From assembly GCA_019637265.1 (NCBI GenBank), contig JAHBVY010000019.1, positions 1 to 37,596 of the forward strand: DNA of 37,596 nt, given 5' to 3'. The notes under the pieces were generated by a model. It had not been told where the DNA came from and searched no databases. It was given only the letters and a program-made list of their open reading frames with translations. The stretch comes from Polyangiaceae bacterium (GTDB lineage: Bacteria > Myxococcota_A > Polyangia > Polyangiales > Polyangiaceae). The position numbers and the translations under genes are program-made. Every line of letters starts with the position of its first letter. Within the stretch, counting starts at the first letter, position 1. Shown here in pieces: positions 30,385-37,596 of this stretch.

Positions 30385-32169
30385 TCATGCCTCACCGCCC
30401 TCGCCTGAGACTCGCGCGGCCGCCGCGCGCGCCTTCTTCTTGCTCTTGGGAGCGGCGTCGCCCGCCTTCGCGCCGCTCGGGGTGCCGGGCGGCCCCATGT
30501 AAGAGTCCACCGCGCGCTTCGCCTGACGCTCCACCATCCGCTGCTGCACGATGCCGAGCAGCGAGTTGGTGAACATGTAAACGCCGAGACCCGACGGCAG
30601 GAAGAGCATGAAGATGGTGAACATGCCGGGCATGAAATACAGCATCATCTTCTGCTGCATCGGGTCGCCCTGCTGCGGCATGATCTTCTGCTGCACGAAG
30701 AAGATGCCGCCAATGATGAACGGCAGCACGAAGTACGGATCCGGCGAGGACAGATCCGGGAACCACAAGAACGGGATGTTGTAGAGCTCCACCGCGTGCT
30801 GCAGCGTGGTGTACAGCGCGAACCACACCGGCATGGAGGCGAGCTGAGGCAGGCAGCCCTTGAACGGGTTCACCTTGTGCTTGCGCCAGAGCTCCATCTG
30901 CGCGAGCCCCTTCGCCTGCGGATCGTCCTTGAACTTCTCGTTCAGCGCGTCCATCTCCGGCTTGAGCTCGCGCATCCGGATCGAGTTCTTGATCATCGGG
31001 AGGCTGAGCGGGAAGAGCAGCGTCCGCGTGGTGACCGTGAGCAAGATGATGGCGACACCCCAGTTGGGGATCACGCTGTAGACCTTGAAGAGGAACGCCA
31101 CGAGCAGCTTGGCGATCACGGCGAAGAAGCCGAGATCGATCAGCTCGTCGAAGTGCCGTTCCCCGCCCGCCGCCGCGCTGAGCAGCGCGGACTCCTTGGG
31201 CCCGATGTAGCTGATGAGCTGGTACTCCGCCTGCTCGCCCGCGTTCAGCACGGTCACGGGGTACGCGAGGCGCGCGCGGTACATGGCGCCCGGCTCGAAG
31301 GCTTGCCCCGCGGTCGGGTTCCACTTCTCGATCTGGAGCTGACACACGGGCTTGCCGGGTGAAGCGACCGGGGCCAAGGCGTGAGTGAAGTAGAAGTTCG
31401 AGGCCGCGGCGACGGCGGGCTCGGGCGCCACCTGGTACCAATCGCCCTCGTTCACCGGGTTCTTCTGGAACGGCGGCTCGCTGAACTCGTCCGCGTCGAA
31501 GTCCGTCGGGTGCAGGCGCTTGGCGCTCTCGTCCGCGCCGATGCACTCCACGTGGGTGATGAACGGGCTCTGCCGCAGCATGCTCCCGCTCACCTCCTCA
31601 TTGGTACGCCAATCTGACGTATCGACCATCAGCGCGTGGCGCCGGGGCGTGGACGCCAGGTTCTTGATGGTCCCGGTGAGCTCGATTTCGTAAGGGCGCT
31701 CGGTGGTGCTGAGCTTCTTCGTGAGCAGCACCTCGTCATCTCGGTACTCGAACTCGCAGCTCTTGCCGTCGGCGCGGGTGATGCGCCAGTCCACCGTGTC
31801 GAGCTGGATCTGCCAATCAGGGCCGCCGAGATCGTGGGCGGCCACGTTGCGCCAGTACATCGCGAGCGAGCGCCGGAACTCGTCTTTGGCCGTCGCCAAA
31901 TCCAGACCCACGTCTTGCTTCCGGTACTTGGCCGTGAGCAGCTCGAAGCGCGTGAGCGCGGCTCCCTGGGTGCTGAAGCTGGCGCGGAAGTGGGGTGTCC
32001 ACAGGTCGCACGTGGCCTCGGGCGCGCGGGTGGGCGGCGCTTCACGGAACTCGCGCCCGAGCGGCTGCTGCTCAGGGCTCTTGTCTCCAGTGCACTGCCT
32101 GAAGGCGAAGAAGGTGAGCAGGCCGATCGCGATCATCAGCAGCAAGCGGGAGGCGCCGCCACGTTCCAT
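30385..32169 (-). CDS. yidC: Membrane protein insertase YidC
   Basis: The protein has 594 aa, the long Gram-negative form. Helix 1 (LLLMIAIGLLTFFAFRQC) is followed by a large periplasmic beta domain (about 50-345) and then the insertase core. The hydrophilic-groove Arg is visible in TVTTRTLLFPLSLPMIKNSI. The amphipathic-hairpin region (MRELKPEMDALNEKFKDDPQ) and CLPQLASMPVWFALYTTLQH follow. The C-terminal tail is Lys/Ala-rich (SKKKARAAAARV), as expected for ribosome binding. YidC inserts proteins into the inner membrane alone or with SecYEG. It sits in the conserved operon 57 bp after yidD. Confidence 0.97.
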   Translation of the reverse strand: MERGGASRLLLMIAIGLLTFFAFRQCTGDKSPEQQPLGREFREAPPTRAPEATCDLWTPHFRASFSTQGAALTRFELLTAKYRKQDVGLDLATAKDEFRRSLAMYWRNVAAHDLGGPDWQIQLDTVDWRITRADGKSCEFEYRDDEVLLTKKLSTTERPYEIELTGTIKNLASTPRRHALMVDTSDWRTNEEVSGSMLRQSPFITHVECIGADESAKRLHPTDFDADEFSEPPFQKNPVNEGDWYQVAPEPAVAAASNFYFTHALAPVASPGKPVCQLQIEKWNPTAGQAFEPGAMYRARLAYPVTVLNAGEQAEYQLISYIGPKESALLSAAAGGERHFDELIDLGFFAVIAKLLVAFLFKVYSVIPNWGVAIILLTVTTRTLLFPLSLPMIKNSIRMRELKPEMDALNEKFKDDPQAKGLAQMELWRKHKVNPFKGCLPQLASMPVWFALYTTLQHAVELYNIPFLWFPDLSSPDPYFVLPFIIGGIFFVQQKIMPQQGDPMQQKMMLYFMPGMFTIFMLFLPSGLGVYMFTNSLLGIVQQRMVERQAKRAVDSYMGPPGTPSGAKAGDAAPKSKKKARAAAARVSGEGGEA

Positions 32170-32226
32170 TTCAGGGTACTCCGATTCTGCTGGGGGTCTT
32201 GCGCGGCTCGGCGTAGGTGGAGTGCT

Positions 32227-32595
32227 CTAGGCGTGGCGCCGACAAGGTGAGTGGGTGCTGCAGGGGGAAGGCTCGCTCGATTGAGCCTGAGGTTGGGCTG
32301 ACTCAGCCTCGGGGGTGGCCGCGTGACTCGCCCCGCGCTCCGTGGGCTCACCAGCGCCTTGCGCCGGCTCACGCCCGACCGGGGGTGGGGGGGGATCGTA
32401 GCCGCCCGGGTGAAACGGATGACACCGCGACAGCCGCCGCAGGGTGAGCCAACTACCACGGATTGCCCCATGGTACTCCAGGCATTTCAAGCCGTAGTTC
32501 GAGCACGAGGGGTGGAAGCGGCACACGTTGCCGAGCAGCGGCGACAGCGTCAGCTGGTACAGCCGGATCAGCAGGATGAGCAGCTTGGCCACCAT
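32227..32595 (-). CDS. yidD: Membrane protein insertion efficiency factor YidD
   Basis: The protein has 122 aa. The first ~75 residues are the YidD domain: an N-terminal hydrophobic segment (LLILLIRLYQLTLSPLLG), then CRFHPSCSNYGLKCLEYHGA and RRLSRCHPFHPGGYDPPP, with all the conserved Cys and Pro. The remaining ~45 residues are a Pro/Glu/Ser-rich tail, longer than in most relatives. YidD assists YidC-mediated membrane insertion. It lies between rnpA (23 bp) and yidC (57 bp). Confidence 0.95.
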   Translation of the reverse strand: MVAKLLILLIRLYQLTLSPLLGNVCRFHPSCSNYGLKCLEYHGAIRGSWLTLRRLSRCHPFHPGGYDPPPPPVGREPAQGAGEPTERGASHAATPEAESAQPQAQSSEPSPCSTHSPCRRHA

Positions 32596-32618
32596 GAGCG
32601 CGGGGGAGCTTGCAGGGG

Positions 32619-33089
32619 TTAGCCCCGGTTGTCAGCTGCTTCCCTCGCCGGGGGGAGGGCCGCCGCGCGTTTTCTCGCGTCAGCCTCGGCCTGATGCAGC
32701 CGCCGCTCGAGCTCGGGGATGCAGCGCGCGAGCTCTGCCTGCACCTCCGCGAGGCCGAGCGTGGGTGGTGGCGCTTTGGCGATCACCACGAGGTCGAGCC
32801 CCACGGGCCACGAGCGCGCCCTGAACACCTCACGCAGCAAGCGCTTCACGCGATTGCGCCGCACCGCGCAGCCGACCCGCCGCGAGACGACGAGCCCGAG
32901 CCGCGCCGGCGCAGCGTCGCCCCGCGCGTAGACGAGCCACACGAAGTGCGCCGTGTGGACGCGGCGCCCGCCCTGCTGACAGCGCTTGAAGTCGGCCCCA
33001 GCTCGGATGCGCCGCGCGGCAGCGCAGCGTCGATCGACAGCGCGGCGTTGATCGGCAGCGCGGCGTTGATCAGCAGAGCTGGTGACCAC
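32619..33089 (-). CDS. rnpA: Ribonuclease P protein component
   Basis: The protein has 156 aa; typical RnpA is about 110-125. It supports RNase P RNA in 5' maturation of tRNA. The core starts at IRAGADFKRCQQGGRRVHTA, and the RNR signature is GCAVRRNRVKRLLREVFRA. The extra N-terminus is encoded by three copies of an 18-bp repeat (ADQRRA, ADQRRA, VDRRCA), and the C-terminus has a charged helix (about 125-156). The GTG at 33087-33089 abuts the rpmH stop. Translation could also begin nearer the core if the repeats are untranslated. Confidence 0.92.
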   Translation of the reverse strand: MVTSSADQRRAADQRRAVDRRCAAARRIRAGADFKRCQQGGRRVHTAHFVWLVYARGDAAPARLGLVVSRRVGCAVRRNRVKRLLREVFRARSWPVGLDLVVIAKAPPPTLGLAEVQAELARCIPELERRLHQAEADARKRAAALPPAREAADNRG

Positions 33090-33239
33090 CTACTTCTTGT
33101 AGATCGACACCGCCAGGCGCCAGCGGCCCTTTTGCCGGCGGTTCTTCAGCACCTTACGGCCACCGCTGGTCTCGAGGCGCTTGCGGAAACCATGGGTGCG
33201 GATGCGGCTGAGCTTGTGCGGCTGATAGGTGCGCTTCAT
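33090..33239 (-). CDS. rpmH: 50S ribosomal protein L34
   Basis: The ATG at 33237-33239 gives 49 aa starting [20 protein letters not shown] and ending [12 protein letters not shown], a complete bL34. The frame opens 16 codons further upstream, but the family start is clear. It is the first gene of the rpmH-rnpA-yidD-yidC-jag operon. dnaA, often next to rpmH, is not here; a divergent rpmG lies upstream instead. Confidence 0.96.
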   Translation of the reverse strand: MKRTYQPHKLSRIRTHGFRKRLETSGGRKVLKNRRQKGRWRLAVSIYKK

Positions 33240-33475
33240 GAATCGGTTCCTGTCGCTCCAGTCGAGCGAGTTTCGGGCGCCCGCCAACCGGCGCGGCGCG
33301 AAAGGGCGGGGAGCTAGCCACGCGGCGGACCGCTCGTCAAGGGGAAGCTGCCTTGGGAGTCACTGCTCGCGCGGGCTTGGCGGCAGGCGCGCGCTAGGGG
33401 CTGCAGAAGGACGCCTCGGCGCCGCCTTGGGCTGTGCGTCAGGCCAGCGCAGGCGGGTGGGGTTGGTGGCGATCC

Positions 33476-33492
33476 GGGTTTGGGGGTTTGGC
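33476..33492 (+). repeat. G-rich intergenic element, WGFG type (copy d)
   Basis: GGGTTTGGGGGTTTGGC, identical to copy b, in the 333-bp divergent gap (33240-33572) between rpmH and rpmG. A small frame from a GTG at 33466 to 33546 would encode a 26-aa peptide starting [14 protein letters not shown]. The gap must also hold both ribosomal-protein promoters; I see no clear boxes. Confidence 0.75.
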
Positions 33493-33572
33493 AAGCCGCT
33501 GGGTGGCGCGGGGGAGGCGCCGAGCGGGAGCCCTTGCAGGGGCTAGAGGCGCATGCTAGGTGGGCCGCCGTC

Positions 33573-33740
33573 ATGCGCGACAACATCCGCCTCATCTCCA
33601 CCGCGAACACCGGCTTCATCTACTACACCACCAAGAACAAGAAGAAGCAGACCGGCAAGCTGGAGATCAAGAAGTACGACCCCGTGGTGCGGCAGCACGT
33701 GGTGTTCAAGGAAGCCAAGATGCCGCCCCACTCCAAGTGA
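33573..33740 (+). CDS. rpmG: 50S ribosomal protein L33
   Basis: The ATG gives 55 aa starting [20 protein letters not shown], with the family blocks [19 protein letters not shown] and the C-terminus [13 protein letters not shown]. There is no CxxC pair, so this is the zinc-independent (C-minus) form of bL33. The frame opens upstream to 33480, through the G-rich element, but the family start is clear. It stands alone, divergent from rpmH. Confidence 0.95.
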   Translation: MRDNIRLISTANTGFIYYTTKNKKKQTGKLEIKKYDPVVRQHVVFKEAKMPPHSK

Positions 33741-33824
33741 GGTAGCAGGCGGGCTCGAAGCCCATCCATCGTCTCGCTCAGTGGCAAGTTGGCGCTGGGC
33801 AAGGCAAACGCAGGCGGCCTGACG

Positions 33825-33856
33825 GCCGCCGCGCGCATTTCTGCGCTGGGCGCTGT
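33825..33856 (+). repeat. Direct repeat pair, copy 1 (copy 2 at 33899-33930)
   Basis: This 32-nt unit (GCCGCCGCGYGCATTTYTGC then a GGGCGCTGT end) recurs at 33899-33930 with three mismatches, offset 74 bp. The repeat is in noncoding DNA after rpmG. Confidence 0.65.
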
Positions 33857-34152
33857 CTGGCAGTCGGTGGACAAGGCGCGGCGGTGGTGCAGGGAACAGC
33901 CGCCGCGTGCATTTTTGCGGTGGGCGCTGTAGCTGCCCGCGTGTTTCGAGCTGCGTTCACGTTGCGCGCCGCTGGGTAGAGCACCGCGCTCACCGTCAGG
34001 GGGGCGCGGTCACCTCGAGTGAAAAGTGGGTGGGGGCAGCTCTCGGAGCTTCCGTGTGACGGCGCGGCACCACGCCGCCCTGGCCGCGGATCGGCATCCC
34101 CGCGACGCGGTACGCCTGACCGTCGATCACCGCGAGCTCGCTGCGGATCACT

Positions 34153-34188
34153 TTGCCCGTTTGGCGCCGCGTGGCGCTCCTCCCTGGA
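34153..34188 (+). repeat. Direct repeat pair, copy 1 (copy 2 at 34226-34260)
   Basis: The unit TTGCCC-GTTTGGCGCCGC then GTGGCG..CTCCT..CTGGA recurs at 34226-34260, offset 73 bp. Weaker similarity extends upstream (GAGCTC then TCAC), so the real unit may be about 73 bp. The function is unknown. Confidence 0.6.
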
Positions 34189-34587
34189 AAGCGATGAGCG
34201 CGCCGGCGGTGAGCTCATCGTCACCTTGCCCCGTTGGCGCCGCATGGCGTTGCTCCTGGAGGACTGCGTGCCGCGGCGGCCGAGGTAGCGCCGGAGTGGA
34301 CGACTTCGCGCGGGCGGTCGACCGCTGGGCTGACGATAGCTTCTTGCGAGCGGAGCCTTGGGATCTCCAGGTACCGCAGGAGGTGTAGGCGTCGCGCCGC
34401 GAGGATGAAGGCGCGCCGCGTGGAGCGTGAGGGGCTCGGGGTCTGCGGTGCGCGCGGAGCATGTCAGCGCGGTGCGCGTGCCATCGAGGCGAACGACAAT
34501 TCCCACAAGGAATTAACTGGGGACCTCCGCGACACGGTGGGCTGCGCCTGCCTACCGTTCGATGGTTCGGAGCACGTGGTCGCACGT

Positions 34588-34612
34588 GGGTTCGGGGGTT
34601 GGACGGCACCGC
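34588..34612 (+). repeat. G-rich intergenic element, FGGWTAPR type (copy f)
   Basis: GGGTTCGGGGGTTGGACGGC then ACCGC; it differs by one base from copies e and g over this length. It lies within the gene-poor 33741-35029 region. Confidence 0.7.
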
Positions 34613-35029
34613 ACCGCATGGTGTTGCGTGTCGTGCCGGATTTATCCGTGAGGAAACAGATGAGCCCGGGAGCCGTGGCACTGCACGTCGCTGGGCGTAT
34701 CGCGTGACGAGTCAGCGATGCGCGCCGAGGATGACCTCGAGCGCGCCTTCGAGGCGCAGCTGGCAGATAATATCTTCATGGGAATTAACGTCTGGATCGC
34801 TCTACTGACTTTAAGATGCGTGGGGGGTTGCCTCAGGGTCGGTCGCTCGGCCCGCCCTCTCGCTCCGGATATCATCAGGGGAGTGTTCTTTTGTCGCACC
34901 TGGTTCGCGTAGGGCGACACCTGATGCACCGGTTCATTCTCCTAACTGATTGATATCACGCGCGTCTTTTCACCTTCGACCGCTGTCAGACCAGTCAGTA
35001 TTTCGGCCTATATCCTTCGCAGGAAGGTC

Positions 35030-36259
35030 TTGAAATGCCGAACATTCCCGTATATCGTGCGGCTCATGATGGAATTCGCAGGGGCCGGGTGGAGGCGAGG
35101 GGTGTGCGCAGGGGGTCTTGGCCCTACGCTGGCGGCGCTGTTCGCGCTGGGGTCTGGGTGGCCTCGGCGTGCTTCTGCCGGGTTGTTGGGCGGGCTGCTG
35201 GTCTGGGGGCTCTCGGGGTGTGGGGGTGATTCGAAGGAGCCGGCCGCGAGCTGCGAGCCTGGACGAATCGTCAGTTGTCCTTGTCCAGGTCGGCCTGATG
35301 GTGCCCAGGCGTGCCTGGCGAATGGGAGCGGCTGGGGCGCGTGTGAGTGTGGCTCTGGCGGTTCGGGCGGTACCGCGGGCTCGGGGGGTGCTGCGGGCTC
35401 GGGTGGCACTGCAGGCTCTGGCGCTGCGGGTGGGGCTGGTGGCTCGGGCGGGGTTGGGGGGTCTGCTGGCTCAGGTGCCACGGCGGGCTCGGCGGGCACT
35501 GGCGGCACGGTGGGTGGCTCGGCCGGTTCGGGTGCGGTTGGCGGCGCAGGCGGTGGCCCCATCGATGAGGGCTGCCCTGCCACGGGCCGTGGCCCGGCCA
35601 TGGTGCGGGTGAACCACCCTGACGGGGACTACTGCATCGACCGCACGGAGGTCACGAAGGGGCAGTACAAAGAGTTCTTTGAGGACATGGAGGGGAACTT
35701 CTCAGGGCAACGACCTGAGTGTTCGGGCAACGTGACCTACGATCCTCGGTGGTGCGGTTCGACGTACTACATCGACGACAACCTCAATTTCCCCGTCGCT
35801 TGTGTGGACTGGTGCGACGCAGACGCGTTCTGCCGTTGGTCCGGCAAGCGGCTGTGTGGTCGCATCGGGGGTGGAGAGCTCCAGCGCGACCTCGCTCCCA
35901 ACCCTGAAGGCGAGTGGTACAACGCCTGCACGGCTGCCGGGGAGTTCCAACCTGAGGGGACCTGTGGTGCAGACGGAAGCTTAGGATACGCTCGCACCGT
36001 TGAAGTCAGTGCGGGCTGTCTCGGCAGCGCACCGCCATTCGACGAAGTTTCCTATCTCGTAGGCAACGTGGCGGAGTGGACGGCTGAATGCGGGAGACCA
36101 CTCCTTGGTTCTGTCGATGAGTGCATCGTGAACGGAGGCAGCTTCCAGGATCACTTCGAAAACCCAAGTCGCTATGTTTGCACCACAAAAGAGAGCTATC
36201 CGAGAACCTATCGGCGCAACATCATCGGAATTCGCTGCTGTGCAGAGGTGACGCCATGA
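35030..36259 (+). CDS. Lipoprotein with formylglycine-generating-enzyme (SUMF1/FGE) domain
   Basis: The frame gives 409 aa from a TTG preceded by AGGAAGG; ATGs at 35066 and 35069 are alternatives. A hydrophobic segment ends in lipobox GLSGC (about residue 64). A short Cys-rich stretch (CEPGRIVSCPCPG) and about 60 residues of Gly/Ser/Ala repeats follow. The rest is an FGE-sulfatase domain: YCIDRTEVTKGQYKEFFEDM, FPVACVDWCDADAFCRWSGK, then RLCGRIGGGE, VGNVAEWTAECG, VNGGSFQD and the C-terminal IIGIRCCAEV. In secreted lipoproteins this fold usually serves binding or unknown roles rather than formylglycine synthesis. The stop overlaps the next gene as ATGA. Confidence 0.88.
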   Translation: MKCRTFPYIVRLMMEFAGAGWRRGVCAGGLGPTLAALFALGSGWPRRASAGLLGGLLVWGLSGCGGDSKEPAASCEPGRIVSCPCPGRPDGAQACLANGSGWGACECGSGGSGGTAGSGGAAGSGGTAGSGAAGGAGGSGGVGGSAGSGATAGSAGTGGTVGGSAGSGAVGGAGGGPIDEGCPATGRGPAMVRVNHPDGDYCIDRTEVTKGQYKEFFEDMEGNFSGQRPECSGNVTYDPRWCGSTYYIDDNLNFPVACVDWCDADAFCRWSGKRLCGRIGGGELQRDLAPNPEGEWYNACTAAGEFQPEGTCGADGSLGYARTVEVSAGCLGSAPPFDEVSYLVGNVAEWTAECGRPLLGSVDECIVNGGSFQDHFENPSRYVCTTKESYPRTYRRNIIGIRCCAEVTP

Positions 36260-37596
36260 CGCTTGAACTAGCTATGAAACGGATCCTGTGGATCATGGTA
36301 TGCCTCGTAGGTGCGGCGCTCCCGGGCTGCAAGCCGAGCGCAGTTGACGATCCGATTGGCGATGTGCCGCCGGCTGGCACGCCGCTCCCGCAGCGTTCGG
36401 AGATCCCCGTCGAGGTGCGGGTCGGCGACGAGTGGATGACGGTGAAGCTCTCCCAGGAGGCGCTTGAGCAGTTTGCTGCCCAGTGGTGCTTGGCGGAGAA
36501 TGTCCAGAGGGCTGATCGTACCCTGTGTGGGACGCATCGCTTCTTCGACGATCTCCTCGTCACTCATATCCCGTCTGAGCCAGTCGTGTCCTCACCGGAC
36601 GCCTTCAACCTATGCCACCAGGGGCTGTGCGTGCAGCGCGTGCACACCTGTGCTGGTTATTTCCTTGAAGAAATAAGCCGCACCCCCACACCGAAGCGCC
36701 TCACGCCCCAAGACGTCGAGCGGAGTCACTTCAGCGTCAGTGAGCTGGCGCTCTCCGCCTCCGACGTAGAGCGCCTCGGGCAGGTCTCTTCCCGCGCACA
36801 GATGAGCGAAGGGATCAGCGAAGTCCGGTTCCAGCCGCTCAAGTCGGACGCCAAGGCGGCCGCGCTGCGCGGAGCGCTCAACCAGTACCGCCACAGCACT
36901 CAGTGGTCGCGCCTGTTCGCGACGATGCAGGTCGAGGACGCGAGCGGCAACTTCACCTGTGCCGCTCGCTTTGCAGCTCAGGACTACCAATATCTGACTG
37001 CAGGTCAAGGTCAAGGCACAGGGCTCCAGCCTAACGAGCGAGGCCGCGAGCCAACCTGGTCCGATGTGCTGCTCCAGAGCTACTTGGACGCGTCCAACCA
37101 ATACTCCCGCGCCATCTCGCTCACGACAGACGCCATGCGCGCCGCGGCGCAGGTGCAGATCGATGGGGGCAATGCCGCCCCGGATGAGGCGGCGACCGCT
37201 TGGAATGGTCAGGTCAACTCAGCGGTGGCCGTCGCTCGCCTGCTGACGATGGCGCCTTCCCAGAGTACGGTCATCCAACCCGGGCCGGGGGTGCACACCC
37301 TCGGGCTCGCCGGCTGCGGCGCCCAGGAGGAGGGCGGCGGTCGACTGGGGCCGACCGGGGTGCCGGTGTGTCCACCCATTTCCGGTAACGATAGGATTCA
37401 GATCAGCATCGACCTCATTCGGGGTATGCAGGTTGCGCCGAATGCCAACGCGGCGGACAGCATCGCCCAGATCTTGCGCTTTTACCAAGGGCTGACGTAC
37501 CAGGGGACGGATGAGGTGCTCCAAGAGCAGGGCGTCAGCCGCGCGGACATCAGCCTAGCGGTGGACTACCTGTGCGCCGAAGCGGCGCTCGAGGGA
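36256..37596 (+). CDS. Large putative lipoprotein, 3' end beyond window
   Basis: The ATG overlaps the previous stop (ATGA) and the frame stays open for 447 codons to the window end. Residues 1 to about 24 are a signal peptide with lipobox ALPGC; the inner Met at 36274 (MKRILWIMVCLVG) would give a tighter signal. The mature part has several Cys in CHQGLCVQRVHTCAG-like spacing, and later helical Ala/Gln-rich stretches. I recognise no domain. Tight coupling with the FGE-domain lipoprotein suggests that the two act together at the cell surface. Confidence 0.85.
   Translation, partial: MTLELAMKRILWIMVCLVGAALPGCKPSAVDDPIGDVPPAGTPLPQRSEIPVEVRVGDEWMTVKLSQEALEQFAAQWCLAENVQRADRTLCGTHRFFDDLLVTHIPSEPVVSSPDAFNLCHQGLCVQRVHTCAGYFLEEISRTPTPKRLTPQDVERSHFSVSELALSASDVERLGQVSSRAQMSEGISEVRFQPLKSDAKAAALRGALNQYRHSTQWSRLFATMQVEDASGNFTCAARFAAQDYQYLTAGQGQGTGLQPNERGREPTWSDVLLQSYLDASNQYSRAISLTTDAMRAAAQVQIDGGNAAPDEAATAWNGQVNSAVAVARLLTMAPSQSTVIQPGPGVHTLGLAGCGAQEEGGGRLGPTGVPVCPPISGNDRIQISIDLIRGMQVAPNANAADSIAQILRFYQGLTYQGTDEVLQEQGVSRADISLAVDYLCAEAALEG

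Larger units (their letters stand above)
33741..35029. other. 1.3-kb region without a supported gene
   Basis: Open frames exist on both strands (up to 242 codons) but are Arg/Pro/Ala-rich, overlap one another and show no domain. A GGGCT-CGA-AGCCC hairpin at 33751-33763, 10 nt after the rpmG stop, may end that transcript. The region holds two pairs of diverged direct repeats and one G-rich element (34588-34612). The last ~300 bp are A/T-richer than the surroundings and may contain the promoter of the FGE-lipoprotein operon. Confidence 0.45.

Noticed and set aside
33240..33572. Replication origin next to rpmH
   Set aside because: No dnaA gene, no TTATCCACA-type boxes and no A/T-rich unwinding region are visible.
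33825..34260. Possible degenerate tRNA array, because repeat spacing is about 73 bp
   Set aside because: No T-loop (GGTTCRANYCC), D-loop or acceptor-stem complementarity could be found in the units.
34026..34707. Overlapping open frames of 120-240 codons on both strands after rpmG
   Set aside because: They are Arg/Pro/Ala-rich by-products of GC-rich DNA, overlap each other, cross repeats and show no domain, signal or ribosome-binding site.
34718..34912. 64-codon ORF (MRAEDDLERAFEAQL...) in the A/T-richer stretch
   Set aside because: There is no Shine-Dalgarno sequence, the C-terminal half has irregular composition, and no family is recognised. Not enough for a gene call.

Overview
The window is high-GC chromosomal DNA, probably from a myxobacterium-like member of the Myxococcota (Polyangia-type). 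This is inferred from content, not from a marker gene. The signs are many lipoproteins with long Gly/Ser 'GGSGG' linkers after the lipobox, an Rhs protein with a Gly-rich N-terminus, and tandem-duplicated lipoproteins. There are also secreted SUMF1/FGE-like and DUF1566 proteins, and strong G/C third-position bias.

Layout. 1-2045: two tandem paralogous lipoproteins (the first cut by the window edge) and an EamA/DMT permease, all on the minus strand. 2335-6817, plus strand: exodeoxyribonuclease III, a small secreted protein made of six VDTFPD repeats (septoil-knot-like), formate-tetrahydrofolate ligase and a two-domain DUF1566 lipoprotein. 6893-15887: a nitrogen-oxide module. It holds norC-norB-norQ-norD on the minus strand, an upstream Crp/Fnr-type regulator, and nrfH-nrfA (ammonia-forming nitrite reductase) on the plus strand. 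Two TGA-N6-TCA palindromes, one upstream of norC and one upstream of the regulator, suggest that the module is controlled by the regulator. 16296-17687: a VWA lipoprotein. 17756-23513, minus strand: an Rhs polymorphic toxin with a C-terminal Cys-pair/DHQPP nuclease-like tip, followed by two probable accessory or immunity genes whose first 24 nt are identical. 23826-27094: a YbjN-like protein, PspA and a secreted CBM9-like protein in one tight operon. 27316-29299: a COG3014-like lipoprotein with an LpoB-like lipoprotein. 29532-33239, minus strand: the conserved rpmH-rnpA-yidD-yidC-jag operon, with rpmG divergent at 33573. 33741-35029: about 1.3 kb without a convincing gene but with degenerate repeats. 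35030-37596: an FGE-domain lipoprotein overlapping a large lipoprotein that runs off the window.

The most unusual feature cuts across the gene layout. It is a family of at least ten short G-rich elements built on GGGTTTKGGGGGTT(T)GG, in both orientations and essentially all in intergenic DNA. One subfamily is followed by ACGGCACCGCG and two distant copies share 26 identical nt. Another subfamily reads WGFG in one frame, and in two copies it follows a shared Shine-Dalgarno plus ATG block with codon phase kept despite length differences. No mobile element, CRISPR array, tRNA or rRNA was recognised.
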